DNA of 64,000 nucleotides, taken from the NCBI GenBank assembly GCA_021817455.1, contig JAKAUW010000013.1, forward strand, positions 62,001-126,000, in the 5' to 3' direction. Source of the stretch: Thermoplasmata archaeon. Its GTDB lineage: Archaea > Thermoplasmatota > Thermoplasmata > Thermoplasmatales > Thermoplasmataceae. A program made the position numbers and the translations under genes. This document shows, piece by piece, positions 43,681 to 52,058 of this stretch. The first letter of the stretch is position 1; each line of letters opens with the position of its first letter. The notes below the pieces were generated by a model that worked only from the letters and a program-made list of their open reading frames with translations, was not told where the DNA came from and ran no database searches.

Positions 43681-45437
43681 CAGGCATCCGCCTCCCCTTC
43701 TTCATCCCTAAACTTGTCTGGAACCACGGGAATGTGTTGCACAGGTGTCTCTTCAGTTAGTACACCGTCATTGAGGCTGAGGACCCTGTCGGAAAACCGG
43801 AGGGCAGATTCCCTGTGAGTCACGGTTATTACAGTGGTTCCTGAAAGGTTCTCCCGTATCCCGCGGAAAATCTCAAGCTCTGTTTCTGGATCCACACTTG
43901 AGGTCGCATCATCAAGAATGAGAATTTCCGGTTTTGTCAGGAGGGCCCTGGCAATGGCTACTCTCTGCCTTTGGCCACCGGAAAGTGTAATTCCCCTTTC
44001 CCCCACCATGGTTTCATAAGCATCAGGGAGAGCTTCTATGAAATCTGATATCCTCGCAATCCTAGCAGCCCACTTGATTGTTTCCAGATCTCCCTTGGAA
44101 GAACCGAATGCAATATTCTGTCTTATTGTGCCTGATATGAGGTTTATCTCCTGAGGGACAAATGCTACACTGTTTCTCAGCAATGCAAGTGAGACCTTGC
44201 TGACATTCGTCCCGCCGATAGATATTGTTCCAGAAACTGGGTCATAGAACCTTGGTATGAGGTTCACCAGAGTGCTCTTTCCAGCAGCGGTCCTTCCGGT
44301 AAGTCCAACAAATTCGCCAGCTTTTACCTCGAAGGATATGTCCTTCAGTATCTCAAAACCTTCCCTCTTGAAACTGATATGGTCAAACTTAAGGTTCCCG
44401 CCGACCCTTTTCTTTTCCCCCAATTCCAGGTCCTCGTCCTTATCGCTGTCAAGGACAGTCTGAATTCTCGATATACCTGCCCTGGCATTTTCTGAGAACA
44501 CTATGAGCCTCCCCAGGAAACTTACCGGGAAACTGATAAGACTGAAAATATTCACGGCTGCAACAAGGGGGCCGACCACAGTTGCGCCAATGATGTCTGT
44601 GTATCCACCGTAAAGTAGAATTCCAGTGGCTGCAGCGCTGACAACAAGGGGCATAAGATTGTTGTATTTCCCCCGGAGCCTGGCCACAATGATATATTCA
44701 TCGTAGTAGCTGCCCGTTGTGCCTGAGAATTTGGCCATCTCCTGCACTTCAGCGGAAAATCCCCTGACTACCCTGTTTCCCACGATGTTCTCCTGAAGCT
44801 GTTCGTTCATCTGGCCATAGTAGGTCCTTATCCTTCTCCAGTGAGTTCTCTGCTTCCTCTGAAATACTATTCCGATATAGATGAGGATGGGAACGGCAAT
44901 GGTGAATATCCCTGCAAAGTATGGATTGATGGTGAACAGGAAGACAAAGGCGAATATTATGAGAAATAGTGTGGGTATGAGCTGAGAGGAGGTATTGAGA
45001 ATGAAGTTCCTCGACGCCTCGATGTCCATGGTTGAACGGGAAAGGAGGTCTCCTGAAGTCTGTTCTTCGAAGAAACTGAATTTTTTCCTGATCAGGTGCG
45101 AGAAAACGTCCTTTCTAAGATTGTACGCATAAGACTGGCTGATGTACTGTGAACCATAGTTTACCACGAACTGTACAACACCGGATATGCTTGAAACCGC
45201 AAAGATGAGCAGTGAATAATATTCCACATCAGAATACTGTATTTTCTGTATGGCTGTCACCGCGTCCCCGATGTATATTGGAACCAGAAGCCTGAAGAGT
45301 GTGGAGACAACAGATGAAATGACTACAATGGCAAGGATCCATTTTCGGTCCAAGAGGTAACGAAGACCAAAGGCAAGCGGCCCAAAAACTGCGAATACCT
45401 TCCCCATTCCTTTTGAATCACCTGATAAATCTGCCAT
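43680..45437 (-). CDS. ABC exporter half-transporter, degenerate Walker B subunit
   Basis: A 585-residue partner of the gene above with the same plan: a six-helix transmembrane domain (about 25-320) and an ATPase domain. Walker A is GRTAAGKS near 380, the signature is LSGGQRQR near 484 and Walker B is ILILDDATSSVD near 505, where Asp replaces the catalytic Glu. Heterodimeric exporters such as TM287/288, TmrAB and BmrCD show exactly this asymmetry. A lipid, drug or peptide may be the substrate. First gene of the exporter unit, from an ATG at 45437. Confidence 0.9.
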   Translation of the reverse strand: MADLSGDSKGMGKVFAVFGPLAFGLRYLLDRKWILAIVVISSVVSTLFRLLVPIYIGDAVTAIQKIQYSDVEYYSLLIFAVSSISGVVQFVVNYGSQYISQSYAYNLRKDVFSHLIRKKFSFFEEQTSGDLLSRSTMDIEASRNFILNTSSQLIPTLFLIIFAFVFLFTINPYFAGIFTIAVPILIYIGIVFQRKQRTHWRRIRTYYGQMNEQLQENIVGNRVVRGFSAEVQEMAKFSGTTGSYYDEYIIVARLRGKYNNLMPLVVSAAATGILLYGGYTDIIGATVVGPLVAAVNIFSLISFPVSFLGRLIVFSENARAGISRIQTVLDSDKDEDLELGEKKRVGGNLKFDHISFKREGFEILKDISFEVKAGEFVGLTGRTAAGKSTLVNLIPRFYDPVSGTISIGGTNVSKVSLALLRNSVAFVPQEINLISGTIRQNIAFGSSKGDLETIKWAARIARISDFIEALPDAYETMVGERGITLSGGQRQRVAIARALLTKPEILILDDATSSVDPETELEIFRGIRENLSGTTVITVTHRESALRFSDRVLSLNDGVLTEETPVQHIPVVPDKFRDEEGEADA

Positions 45438-45554
45438 GGAATAATCCTGCCAAATAACACGCTTTTATGGAATAGGCTATGATCATAGTTAAAATTGTTG
45501 CACTTTTGGGAGCTAAAAAGAGCTGCTGGATAAGCTTGAAAAGGGTACGGCGAA

Positions 45555-46436
45555 TTATTTGGTCAGAGAAACATATGTGCTTTCAATGTCATTGTATGGA
45601 GTAACCCATTTCACCTCAAGACCGTTCTTCCTGCAGTGTTCTATTATTTCTGAATTCCTTGTTCCATCCACTTTCTGGACATAAATTAAATTGCCCTCAG
45701 CTTTCCACTGGCTCACCATCTCCTTGGGGAAATCCAAGTTTTTTCCGGGCAATTCAAGTTCTATTTTCAGATGATGGGCAAAGTCGTTATTCAGGTCATA
45801 CCCAATTTTTCCGTTATTTACAATGATAATCCTGTCGCATACCTCCTGTGCTTCATAAATGAGGTGTGTGCTAAGTATGATTATCTTGTTTTTGCGGGCA
45901 TTGATCTCCTTGATGATGTCTCTTATCCTCTTCATTCCGCTCGGATCAAGCCCAAATGTGGGCTCATCAAGTATGATTATGTCAGGATCGCCAACCAGCG
46001 CAACTGCCAGCCCAAGCCTCTGTTTCATTCCGCGGGAAAACTCTCCAGCTTTCCTGTCCAGGTAGCCCTCAATAGAGGTAAGCTCGCTCACCCGCTTGAT
46101 CTCTTCCTTTTCTTCCTTCACCATCTTAATCTTGATCACAAAACTGAGGATTTCACGGGCGGTGAGGTATGGATAGAACTCAGGCTGTTCAACCAGTGCC
46201 CCTACTCTTGCAAGGGCCCTTTCTGGATATTCGGATACTGTAATGCCATCCAGTGTGGCGACTCCCTTGGATGGTTTCACAATATTTGTCAGAATCTTGA
46301 GCATTGTTGTTTTTCCTGCGCCGTTTGGTCCGAGAATTCCAACACATCCCGGCCCATCAATTGTGAACGAAACTGTATCCAGTGCAGTAACATTGCCAAA
46401 ACGTTTTGTGATGCCGTTCAGACAGATTGAAGGCAA
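45555..46436 (-). CDS. ABC-2 type transporter ATPase
   Basis: A 293-residue ATPase: Walker A GPNGAGKT at about 36-43, signature SRGMKQRLGLA near 132 and Walker B IIILDEPTFGLDP near 155, followed by a short C-terminal domain. It pairs with the adjacent permease to form an ABC-2 exporter, likely for a polysaccharide, lipid or drug, or acting as a peptide protection system. The TTG start follows the permease stop with no gap. It is the last gene of a three-gene unit with the permease and a surface protein upstream. Confidence 0.92.
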   Translation of the reverse strand: MPSICLNGITKRFGNVTALDTVSFTIDGPGCVGILGPNGAGKTTMLKILTNIVKPSKGVATLDGITVSEYPERALARVGALVEQPEFYPYLTAREILSFVIKIKMVKEEKEEIKRVSELTSIEGYLDRKAGEFSRGMKQRLGLAVALVGDPDIIILDEPTFGLDPSGMKRIRDIIKEINARKNKIIILSTHLIYEAQEVCDRIIIVNNGKIGYDLNNDFAHHLKIELELPGKNLDFPKEMVSQWKAEGNLIYVQKVDGTRNSEIIEHCRKNGLEVKWVTPYNDIESTYVSLTK

Positions 46437-47276
46437 TTACTTCACCTCTTTTCTCTCAAATATGATAAGTGAAACTGCAATTGACACAATTGCATATATG
46501 GCCATGACCAGGACAGACTGGGTTATCTCACCAAAGCCCACGGGATTCAGTGAAAAAGTGAAATTGAATGGGGACAGTGAGATATTGACGTAGACTTTCT
46601 CAATAATCCCGGCAGCATTGTCCAAGAGGTAAAATGGCGTGGTTTTGTATAGCAGTTCTGCTATGAACTGGTAAGCTGTGAATATGAGGAAATAGATGAG
46701 GAACACGGAAATGTAGGCATATGTGTTCTTGTTGAAAATGCTGCTTAGCATAAAAGTGAAAGCAGTCATGGAAAAGATGAAGATTATGAGCAGTGCCAGT
46801 GAATAGAAAAATCCCGAAATCAGGGGGATCTGGAACACATAAATGAATGTGGCAGCCTGGATCAAGATGTAAATCATGCTGATTACAACAGTAACCATAA
46901 CAGCAGCAAGATACTTTGAAATCAGAAGGCTGCTCCTGCTGATTGGCAGGGAGAAAATATGGAATGCCGTCCTGTTCTCTATCTCACTGGATATGGCCGA
47001 TGAGCCAAAGAACACTGATGAAAATACTGGGAGGTAAAGAAGAACATATGACCACAGGAACCCGAAAACAGATTCCTTTGTTGGCATACTGAGTGAGGCC
47101 AGGTTCAGGCTAGGCAGGAATCCAGTCAGGCTGTTAACATATCTGATGGTGAAGAACGTCATGAGGCCCGAGACTAAGAGGGACATGGCCAGCATTAGGT
47201 AAAAGCTGCGTGACCTGTAGTAATTCCTGAAATAATATGAAGTGGAAGCTGCAAATTTTGTCATACCCGCGTTCAT
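46437..47276 (-). CDS. ABC-2 type transporter permease
   Basis: A 279-residue membrane protein with about six transmembrane segments (near 25-48, 75-95, 110-140, 150-175, 185-205 and 250-272). The segment SSEIENRTAFHIFSLPISRS, a coupling helix typical for the ABC-2 family (permeases of the NosY/CcmB-like type), lies near residue 100. The ATG overlaps the stop of the preceding surface gene by four bases (ATGA). Substrate unknown. Confidence 0.88.
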   Translation of the reverse strand: MNAGMTKFAASTSYYFRNYYRSRSFYLMLAMSLLVSGLMTFFTIRYVNSLTGFLPSLNLASLSMPTKESVFGFLWSYVLLYLPVFSSVFFGSSAISSEIENRTAFHIFSLPISRSSLLISKYLAAVMVTVVISMIYILIQAATFIYVFQIPLISGFFYSLALLIIFIFSMTAFTFMLSSIFNKNTYAYISVFLIYFLIFTAYQFIAELLYKTTPFYLLDNAAGIIEKVYVNISLSPFNFTFSLNPVGFGEITQSVLVMAIYAIVSIAVSLIIFERKEVK

Positions 47277-48145
47277 TGTAACTGCCCCGAGATTATCTGG
47301 GTCAGATTGTAAGATGCCAGGTCATCTAAAAGGTACTGGAGCAGATAGTAGTTTCCTATCCCGACTTCCATGGTTCCGTTAACCCAATTTCCCTGGCTTG
47401 GGTTGAGGTAGAAATAGGTATAGTTGGTGGAAAGAGCATTTAGCGCACTTATGCCACGGGTTACATTGATAGTTACCTCCGTGCTGTTGAATTCGAGGTT
47501 GAACGTTGTCTTCTCGTTAAAAACGTTTACTATAGCCTGCTTGATTGGCAAATTGTTTGAATTATAATAAACTGAAATATTGGCAGTGCTGTTGAAATAC
47601 GTTGATGAGAGCTGTGTGAACCAGGTCTTGTCCAGGTATGTGTTTATGGAAGTAACTACCGAATCAAATGAGCCAAGAGTGACAACATTGGAAAAGTCTG
47701 CAACATAGATGGTGTTATTCTGGACGTACTTGGTAACATTCAGTGTCAGGTTGTACTGAGCGGTTATGCCTGTAATGTTCTGGGGAATCAGCCCTTCCAG
47801 TGAGACATTCTTTACCTGATAGACGTTATATCCTCTGTAAGATATGTAAAGCGAAGGCTCAACTACGGGATGAACACCTCCGCTAGTGTTTGTTGCGATA
47901 GCTATCTGCTGGCTGAAGGCAGAAAGACCCACGCCCAATACTACGCCATTTGCATTTGAGGAGTTGTAAATGTATCCTGGCGTATTATTATAGGTTCCGG
48001 CAACAACCACAGTAGAATTTCCTGGAACTAGCTGAGACATTGCAACATTGACCTGCTGAAAACTTTCAACTGCATAGTAACCCGCTGGAATAACAACTGC
48101 GACAGTAAGGAGAGTGATAATTAAACCTTTAAACAGGGGCCTCAT
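47273..48145 (-). CDS. Membrane-anchored, sequon-rich surface protein of the ABC-2 operon
   Basis: A 290-residue protein with an N-terminal membrane anchor or signal (about 7-28) and otherwise an extracellular part, rich in Asn, Thr, Ser and Tyr. It has over a dozen N-x-S/T sequons (for example NST, NSS, NVS, NIT, NLT, NVT). No known domain was recognised. It is the first gene of the ABC-2 unit and overlaps the permease gene (ATGA). It could be an extracellular subunit or a substrate receptor; that is inference. TATA-like TTAATAAAC/TTAATG lies about 25 bases upstream on the minus strand. Confidence 0.65.
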   Translation of the reverse strand: MRPLFKGLIITLLTVAVVIPAGYYAVESFQQVNVAMSQLVPGNSTVVVAGTYNNTPGYIYNSSNANGVVLGVGLSAFSQQIAIATNTSGGVHPVVEPSLYISYRGYNVYQVKNVSLEGLIPQNITGITAQYNLTLNVTKYVQNNTIYVADFSNVVTLGSFDSVVTSINTYLDKTWFTQLSSTYFNSTANISVYYNSNNLPIKQAIVNVFNEKTTFNLEFNSTEVTINVTRGISALNALSTNYTYFYLNPSQGNWVNGTMEVGIGNYYLLQYLLDDLASYNLTQIISGQLQ

Positions 48146-48314
48146 ATCTTATTATTTCTAAAAGCTTAATAAACATTAATGCTAACGTGATAAGAAGCAG
48201 AATCCAATTTGAAGCCGCTCCCCTACGGTATTTTCTCTGGAACCGTCATACCTGATTTTATTGCTGTGATAGGAAAGCCAATGAAAAGGCTTATTATGTA
48301 TGGTATGTTAATGA

Positions 48315-48926
48315 GTGTCATGCCAAAAGAGGAGAGTGATCCGTTTTTTATCTAATGAATCCGCACCTCAGCTGGATAAATTGAGAAAACGCCTTGAACG
48401 AAACACCAGCAGCCTTATTGGGCTCTTCAGGGAAAGGGTCACTTTAGCAAGGGAGATCGGCAAGATCAAGGAAGAGAACTCGATACCAATCCGCATCCGC
48501 CAAAGGGAAAGGGAACTTCTAGACTCGCTTCGCGATATGGATGAAGTATCAAGATCAATAATATCATCTCTTTTCGAATTCACAATTGTAAACGAATCAT
48601 CATTGGAAGGAAACAGCCGCCTCAGTGAAAAATCTTTAGAGTTGTCCGGCGAAAAGGGGCAACTCATGCTTCTTGCAGGACTGCTAATTTCTTCCCCAGG
48701 CGTTGAGGCTTACACATTGGACCAGCTTCCGGAGCCCCTGGAATTAGGCATACAGGCTAATGGGGGCCATATAGTATTTGATGACATCGAAAACCCTGAT
48801 CTAGTTGTAGGAATTGGGATTATGGTGCCTTGCGGTGTGGCAATTGATTGTAGCGGAACAATGCGGATCGATATACATTGCCTCAAATCTCCCAAACCCA
48901 GGAAAATACTGGTGAGGCAACGTTGA
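48315..48926 (+). CDS. Chorismate mutase (AroQ) with an extra C-terminal domain
   Basis: A 203-residue protein. The N-terminal region (about 18-95) is an AroQ-type helical chorismate mutase (LRKRLERNTSSLIGLFRERV, then IGKIKEENSIPIRIRQRERE), catalysing chorismate to prephenate. The last 90 residues (from about 110) are a Gly/Val-rich module that I do not recognise (VVGIGIMVPCGVAIDC). The GTG start at 48315 is not firmly fixed; an ATG at 48320 close to the expected transcription start encodes only 11 codons. It overlaps the next gene (TTGA). Together they lead from chorismate to tyrosine precursors. Confidence 0.75.
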   Translation: MSCQKRRVIRFLSNESAPQLDKLRKRLERNTSSLIGLFRERVTLAREIGKIKEENSIPIRIRQRERELLDSLRDMDEVSRSIISSLFEFTIVNESSLEGNSRLSEKSLELSGEKGQLMLLAGLLISSPGVEAYTLDQLPEPLELGIQANGGHIVFDDIENPDLVVGIGIMVPCGVAIDCSGTMRIDIHCLKSPKPRKILVRQR

Positions 48927-49576
48927 AGATACTCGTGCTGGGGAGTTCAGGCAATTTTGGTTCAGCATTAACAATTTACCTTAAAAAAAATAGCCACCAG
49001 GTATCAGGCATGGAACGGGGTGAAAAGATTCCGGCGCCCCTAGATGAATTCGATGCCTGCTTTCTCGCCATCCCGCTTAAGGAGGCTATTGAATTCCTTG
49101 AAACGCATTCCCACGATAAGGTTATAGAAATCTGTTCAGTGAAAACGCCAATGACGAAATTCAGGAACCGCGTTATCAGCATACATCCGATGTTCGGCCC
49201 AGGCAGCATTGGAAATCCGGATTTTCGGAATATCATCTACGTTGATGACATAAGCCCCCCTAATTCCATGGGGATAATTGAGGAACTTTTCCCAGACTTT
49301 TTCATTGAATCAATGTCTGCTGATGAACACGACAAGCTCATGGTTGAACTGCTTGTGAAGCCCTACCTGACTTCAATATTGGCTGCCGCGATATCCAAGC
49401 CTGTCCAATGGAAAACCACCTGCACATCCCATAAGGCATTCCAGAAACTTGCATCAATTTCTGCCATTGAATCTCGCCTGGTCCTCAATGACACTATCCG
49501 TCACAATCCCTATTCAAAGCGGGCCCTCGATGAATTGCAGGAAGGCTTGGCAATCCTCATGAAAGAAATGGAATGA
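48923..49576 (+). CDS. tyrA: Prephenate dehydrogenase (TyrA)
   Basis: Oxidative decarboxylation of prephenate to 4-hydroxyphenylpyruvate. The TTG at 48923 gives 217 residues and overlaps the chorismate mutase stop. The NAD-binding loop LGSSGNFGSA is near the N-terminus; it is followed by the catalytic SVKTPM and HPMFGPG near 90, a typical TyrA signature. It is shorter than many TyrA proteins and has no ACT domain. Upstream extension to 48878 is open but unsupported. Confidence 0.87.
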   Translation: MKILVLGSSGNFGSALTIYLKKNSHQVSGMERGEKIPAPLDEFDACFLAIPLKEAIEFLETHSHDKVIEICSVKTPMTKFRNRVISIHPMFGPGSIGNPDFRNIIYVDDISPPNSMGIIEELFPDFFIESMSADEHDKLMVELLVKPYLTSILAAAISKPVQWKTTCTSHKAFQKLASISAIESRLVLNDTIRHNPYSKRALDELQEGLAILMKEME

Positions 49577-49596
49577 TTGAGGGAGAGATGTTGCAG

Positions 49597-49896
49597 TCAC
49601 AAACCTGACACACTGAGGAGGAGGGAAGCAAGCATGGCGACAAGGACTGTCGCCCCTGCATTTCTGGTCCAGTATGCAACAAGGACCGCCGGGATAAGAG
49701 GAACCAGGGATACCGGTGTGAATGACTGTATGTTCTCCACCATCAGTGACCCGAATGCGGATATTGCTACATAGTCAAATACAATGGTCAGTATGGTCTC
49801 GCCCTTATGGCCTTTATAAACGGCCCACGGCACAAGCCTCTGAAGGAGGCTAAGGATGCTGAGTGATGCTACAGCAAGGATTAGGAAGTAATTCAT
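49597..49896 (-). CDS. azlD: AzlD-like branched-chain amino acid export subunit
   Basis: A 99-residue membrane protein with about three hydrophobic segments. It is the small partner of AzlC in a presumed amino acid exporter (branched-chain amino acids in other organisms). The family landmark is LVPLIPAVLVAYWTRNAG near the centre, and the N-terminus is hydrophobic. The ATG overlaps the azlC stop (ATGA), the usual arrangement of this pair. Confidence 0.85.
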   Translation of the reverse strand: MNYFLILAVASLSILSLLQRLVPWAVYKGHKGETILTIVFDYVAISAFGSLMVENIQSFTPVSLVPLIPAVLVAYWTRNAGATVLVAMLASLLLSVSGL

Positions 49897-50567
49897 TTCC
49901 CGCCTCCGGCTTTCAGCATAAGCAGTCCAGCCAGAATTCCGGCTCCTATTGAAATGAGAATAGAATACTCAGGAAGTTCGTAAAGTTTGATCACAACAGC
50001 GACTGAGATGGAGACTGCAGCAGAAAGCGCAGTGCTGGCTCCCTTCACCCTTGGAATCAGCAGTGCCAGGAATAGCGCAGGGAGTGCTAAATACAGTATA
50101 GGATATAGGAAAAGTGGCAACCCTCCGGCCAGGGCAACGCCCAGGGCTGAACTCACGACCCAGCATGAATACGCAAAATATCCAAGGTTCCTCACAACTG
50201 GGACTTTCATTGGCGGGTCGCTCACTGCTAATGCGTAAATCTCATCAGTCAGGACCGGGGCGATTGAGTACATGTCTCTGGAAGACATAAGAGGATATTT
50301 TTCCTCAAGATGCGGCCCATAGAACGTATGCCTGAGATTGAGAAGAAACGCGGTAAGAATCATTGTTATGGGTTCAAACCCGATGGCCCAGAGACCAACA
50401 AAAGCGGACTGTACAGCGCCTGAATAAACGACAACTGAAAGGATTACTGTATAGTACCATGGGATGTGTAAGGCAGTGGCCAGTGTACCATAAGCAACTC
50501 CTGATGGAACATAGGTTGTCAGGATGGCTACAATTCTTCCAAAGGTACCTGAGTCCAATTTCAGCAA
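49893..50567 (-). CDS. azlC: AzlC-like branched-chain amino acid export subunit
   Basis: A 224-residue membrane protein with about five to seven hydrophobic segments. Family landmarks are PSGVAYGTLA near the start, YSGAVQSAFVGLW near 50, and LLNLRHTFYG near 75. It is the large subunit of the AzlCD exporter. The TTG start lies about 30 bases downstream of a weak TATA-like TTTAAAATA on the minus strand. Forms a two-gene unit with azlD. Confidence 0.88.
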   Translation of the reverse strand: MLKLDSGTFGRIVAILTTYVPSGVAYGTLATALHIPWYYTVILSVVVYSGAVQSAFVGLWAIGFEPITMILTAFLLNLRHTFYGPHLEEKYPLMSSRDMYSIAPVLTDEIYALAVSDPPMKVPVVRNLGYFAYSCWVVSSALGVALAGGLPLFLYPILYLALPALFLALLIPRVKGASTALSAAVSISVAVVIKLYELPEYSILISIGAGILAGLLMLKAGGGK

Positions 50568-50673
50568 TTCTGGTAAATTGTTAGGTATTTTAAAGAATAT
50601 CGATTAATAAGCCCGAAGAAGTCAGAACAAAAGTGTGGGGATTTCTGCAAGGTCAAAAATATATAAGAACAGA

Positions 50674-50853
50674 TCAGTCAGCGTTTCCATGATCGTGGTA
50701 CTGGTTCAGGTGGTGGTCTTCCCCCCCAAACCTCTGTTCCGTGTTTCTTGAACTGAGGTAACTCCTCAGGATCTCGTTAACCTGTTCCGATGTGGTTATC
50801 CCTTCTCCCTGGAGCTGTTCAAATACATCCTTTCTTATGTGCACTTCTGGCAT
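50674..50853 (-). CDS. Tiny RHH-like protein with a histidine-rich tail
   Basis: A 59-residue gene too short for most gene finders. The first 36 residues (MPEVHIRKDVFEQLQ, then EQVNEILRSYL) resemble a ribbon-helix-helix or antitoxin-type DNA-binding domain. The last 15 hold four histidines (DHHLNQYHDH), a possible metal site. Its ATG at 50853 follows a clear TATA-like box at about 50874-50885 by 27 bases. It lies 106 bases upstream of azlC on the same strand. No toxin partner is adjacent. A metal-sensing repressor or an orphan antitoxin are both possible. Confidence 0.6.
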   Translation of the reverse strand: MPEVHIRKDVFEQLQGEGITTSEQVNEILRSYLSSRNTEQRFGGEDHHLNQYHDHGNAD

Positions 50854-50873
50854 TAAATCAAAGAGCCAACTGT

Positions 50874-50885
50874 GATATTTATAAT
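50874..50885 (-). promoter_or_regulatory. TATA-like box for the tiny RHH-like gene
   Basis: Minus-strand ATTATAAATATC centred 27 bases before ATG 50853; strong match to archaeal spacing and the main external support for that gene. Confidence 0.55.
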
Positions 50886-51027
50886 TTGCTTAAGTGCACT
50901 TCGGCATTTAACGTGTAGTTTAAAAAGTGCCAGTAATGCGGCTTCGCTATGCATGTCATCGTATGCCATAGTCTGTAAACTCAATAAAATGGCTGATTTT
51001 TGAAATAAAAGCAAAAGTCGAAGTTTG

Positions 51028-51792
51028 TCAGTAAACAGTCCAGCCATTATCCGCCACAAGAACAGATCCGTTGATGTAGCTGGAATCCTTTGAGACAAGG
51101 AATAGCGCAGTCCGGGCAATTTCCTGCGGGTCTGCCGGTCTTCCCATGCTGCCAGTGGTTTTTTCCAGCACCTTCAGGCCCAAGGGACTCGGTTTGCCTG
51201 ATCCATACCCTATCTGGGTATTGACTGCGCCTAGTGCCATTGCATTGCAGCGGATTCCTTTATCACCATAATATGCCGCCACATGTTTAGTGAAGCCAAT
51301 AAGCCCATGCTTGGAAACAGTGTATGCCAGTCCGGCCCGACCCCCATAAAGTCCCGCAACTGAAGATGTGTTCAGGATGGTTCCGCCGCCATTATGCATC
51401 ATGTGAGGAATTGCCATCTTGGTTGTCAGGTAAGGTGCCTTCAGATTCACGTTCAAGACCTTATCCCACCATTCCTCTTCTGTCTCCTCCAGCGAGTAGA
51501 AGCCGTCCATTATTCCTGCGTTGTTGCATAGAATGTCTATGTGGTCGAAAATCTTGACTGAGTCGTCGACAAGTTTCTTGATATCATCTTTTTTTGTGAG
51601 GTCAAGGACCATCCCATAAACAGTGCCGTGTTTGGACCTTATCGCCGCAACAGTTTTGTCCACCCTTTCTGGAACTACATCTACAACAACTATCGTTGCA
51701 CCTTCAGAACTAAAAAGCTTAGCCATTTCCTCACCAATGCCGGATCCAGCACCCGTGATAATTGTAACTTTATGATCCAGTACCTTTGACAT
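51028..51792 (-). CDS. SDR-family NAD(P)-dependent oxidoreductase
   Basis: A 254-residue short-chain dehydrogenase/reductase. The cofactor loop is TGAGSGIG (13-20), NNAG is at 90-93 and the catalytic triad is Ser143 or Ser144, Tyr157 and Lys161 (YTVSK). The acidic residue after strand 2 (VVVDVV) suggests NAD(H) preference. The substrate, probably a sugar or alcohol, cannot be determined. It is a single gene with an ATG at 51792. Confidence 0.88.
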   Translation of the reverse strand: MSKVLDHKVTIITGAGSGIGEEMAKLFSSEGATIVVVDVVPERVDKTVAAIRSKHGTVYGMVLDLTKKDDIKKLVDDSVKIFDHIDILCNNAGIMDGFYSLEETEEEWWDKVLNVNLKAPYLTTKMAIPHMMHNGGGTILNTSSVAGLYGGRAGLAYTVSKHGLIGFTKHVAAYYGDKGIRCNAMALGAVNTQIGYGSGKPSPLGLKVLEKTTGSMGRPADPQEIARTALFLVSKDSSYINGSVLVADNGWTVY

Positions 51793-52058
51793 GCATTATC
51801 AAGTCTGTAAAGTTATATTAAAAAGCTACCTAATTGTTAAGTATAATTTCCCTGAAAATTACAGTAAAGATCAGGATATGTACCCTAAAAAGGCTAAAAA
51901 TCAGGTTATTATGGCTAAAATTTTGCTGGAAGGGCAATTTCGTCAAAAGGTCAATGATGAAATTCGTAATCTCGTCTTTTGCTTGCGGCAATTTCAGGCA
52001 TTAAACAACCTGAACCTTTAATAAAAACAATCTTTAATACGTTAATACATGAAGTAAG
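51793..52058. other. Intergenic region with divergent promoters
   Basis: AT-rich. It contains TCTTTAATAC (52031-52040), which is about 24 bases before the ATG of the coiled-coil gene at 52059. A minus-strand TTAATATAAC-like stretch near 51815 may serve the SDR gene. A 76-codon plus-strand frame here overlaps the SDR start and is not believable. Confidence 0.4.
52032..52039 (+). promoter_or_regulatory. TATA-like box of the SPFH/zinc-ribbon cluster
   Basis: CTTTAATA centred about 24 bases before ATG 52059, the first gene of the three-gene cluster. Confidence 0.45.

Noticed and set aside
50363-50400. A tRNA T-arm-like GGTTCAAACCC sequence
   Set aside because: It lies inside azlC, and no acceptor, D or anticodon stem is found around it.
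51954-52013. Possible C/D box guide RNA (ATGATGA followed by CTGA about 50 bases later)
   Set aside because: Internal D' and C' boxes and a terminal stem are missing, so the match is not better than chance.
51791-52021. A 76-codon plus-strand ORF beginning over the start of the SDR gene
   Set aside because: It overlaps the opposite-strand start codon, contains the promoters of both neighbours and has no family resemblance.
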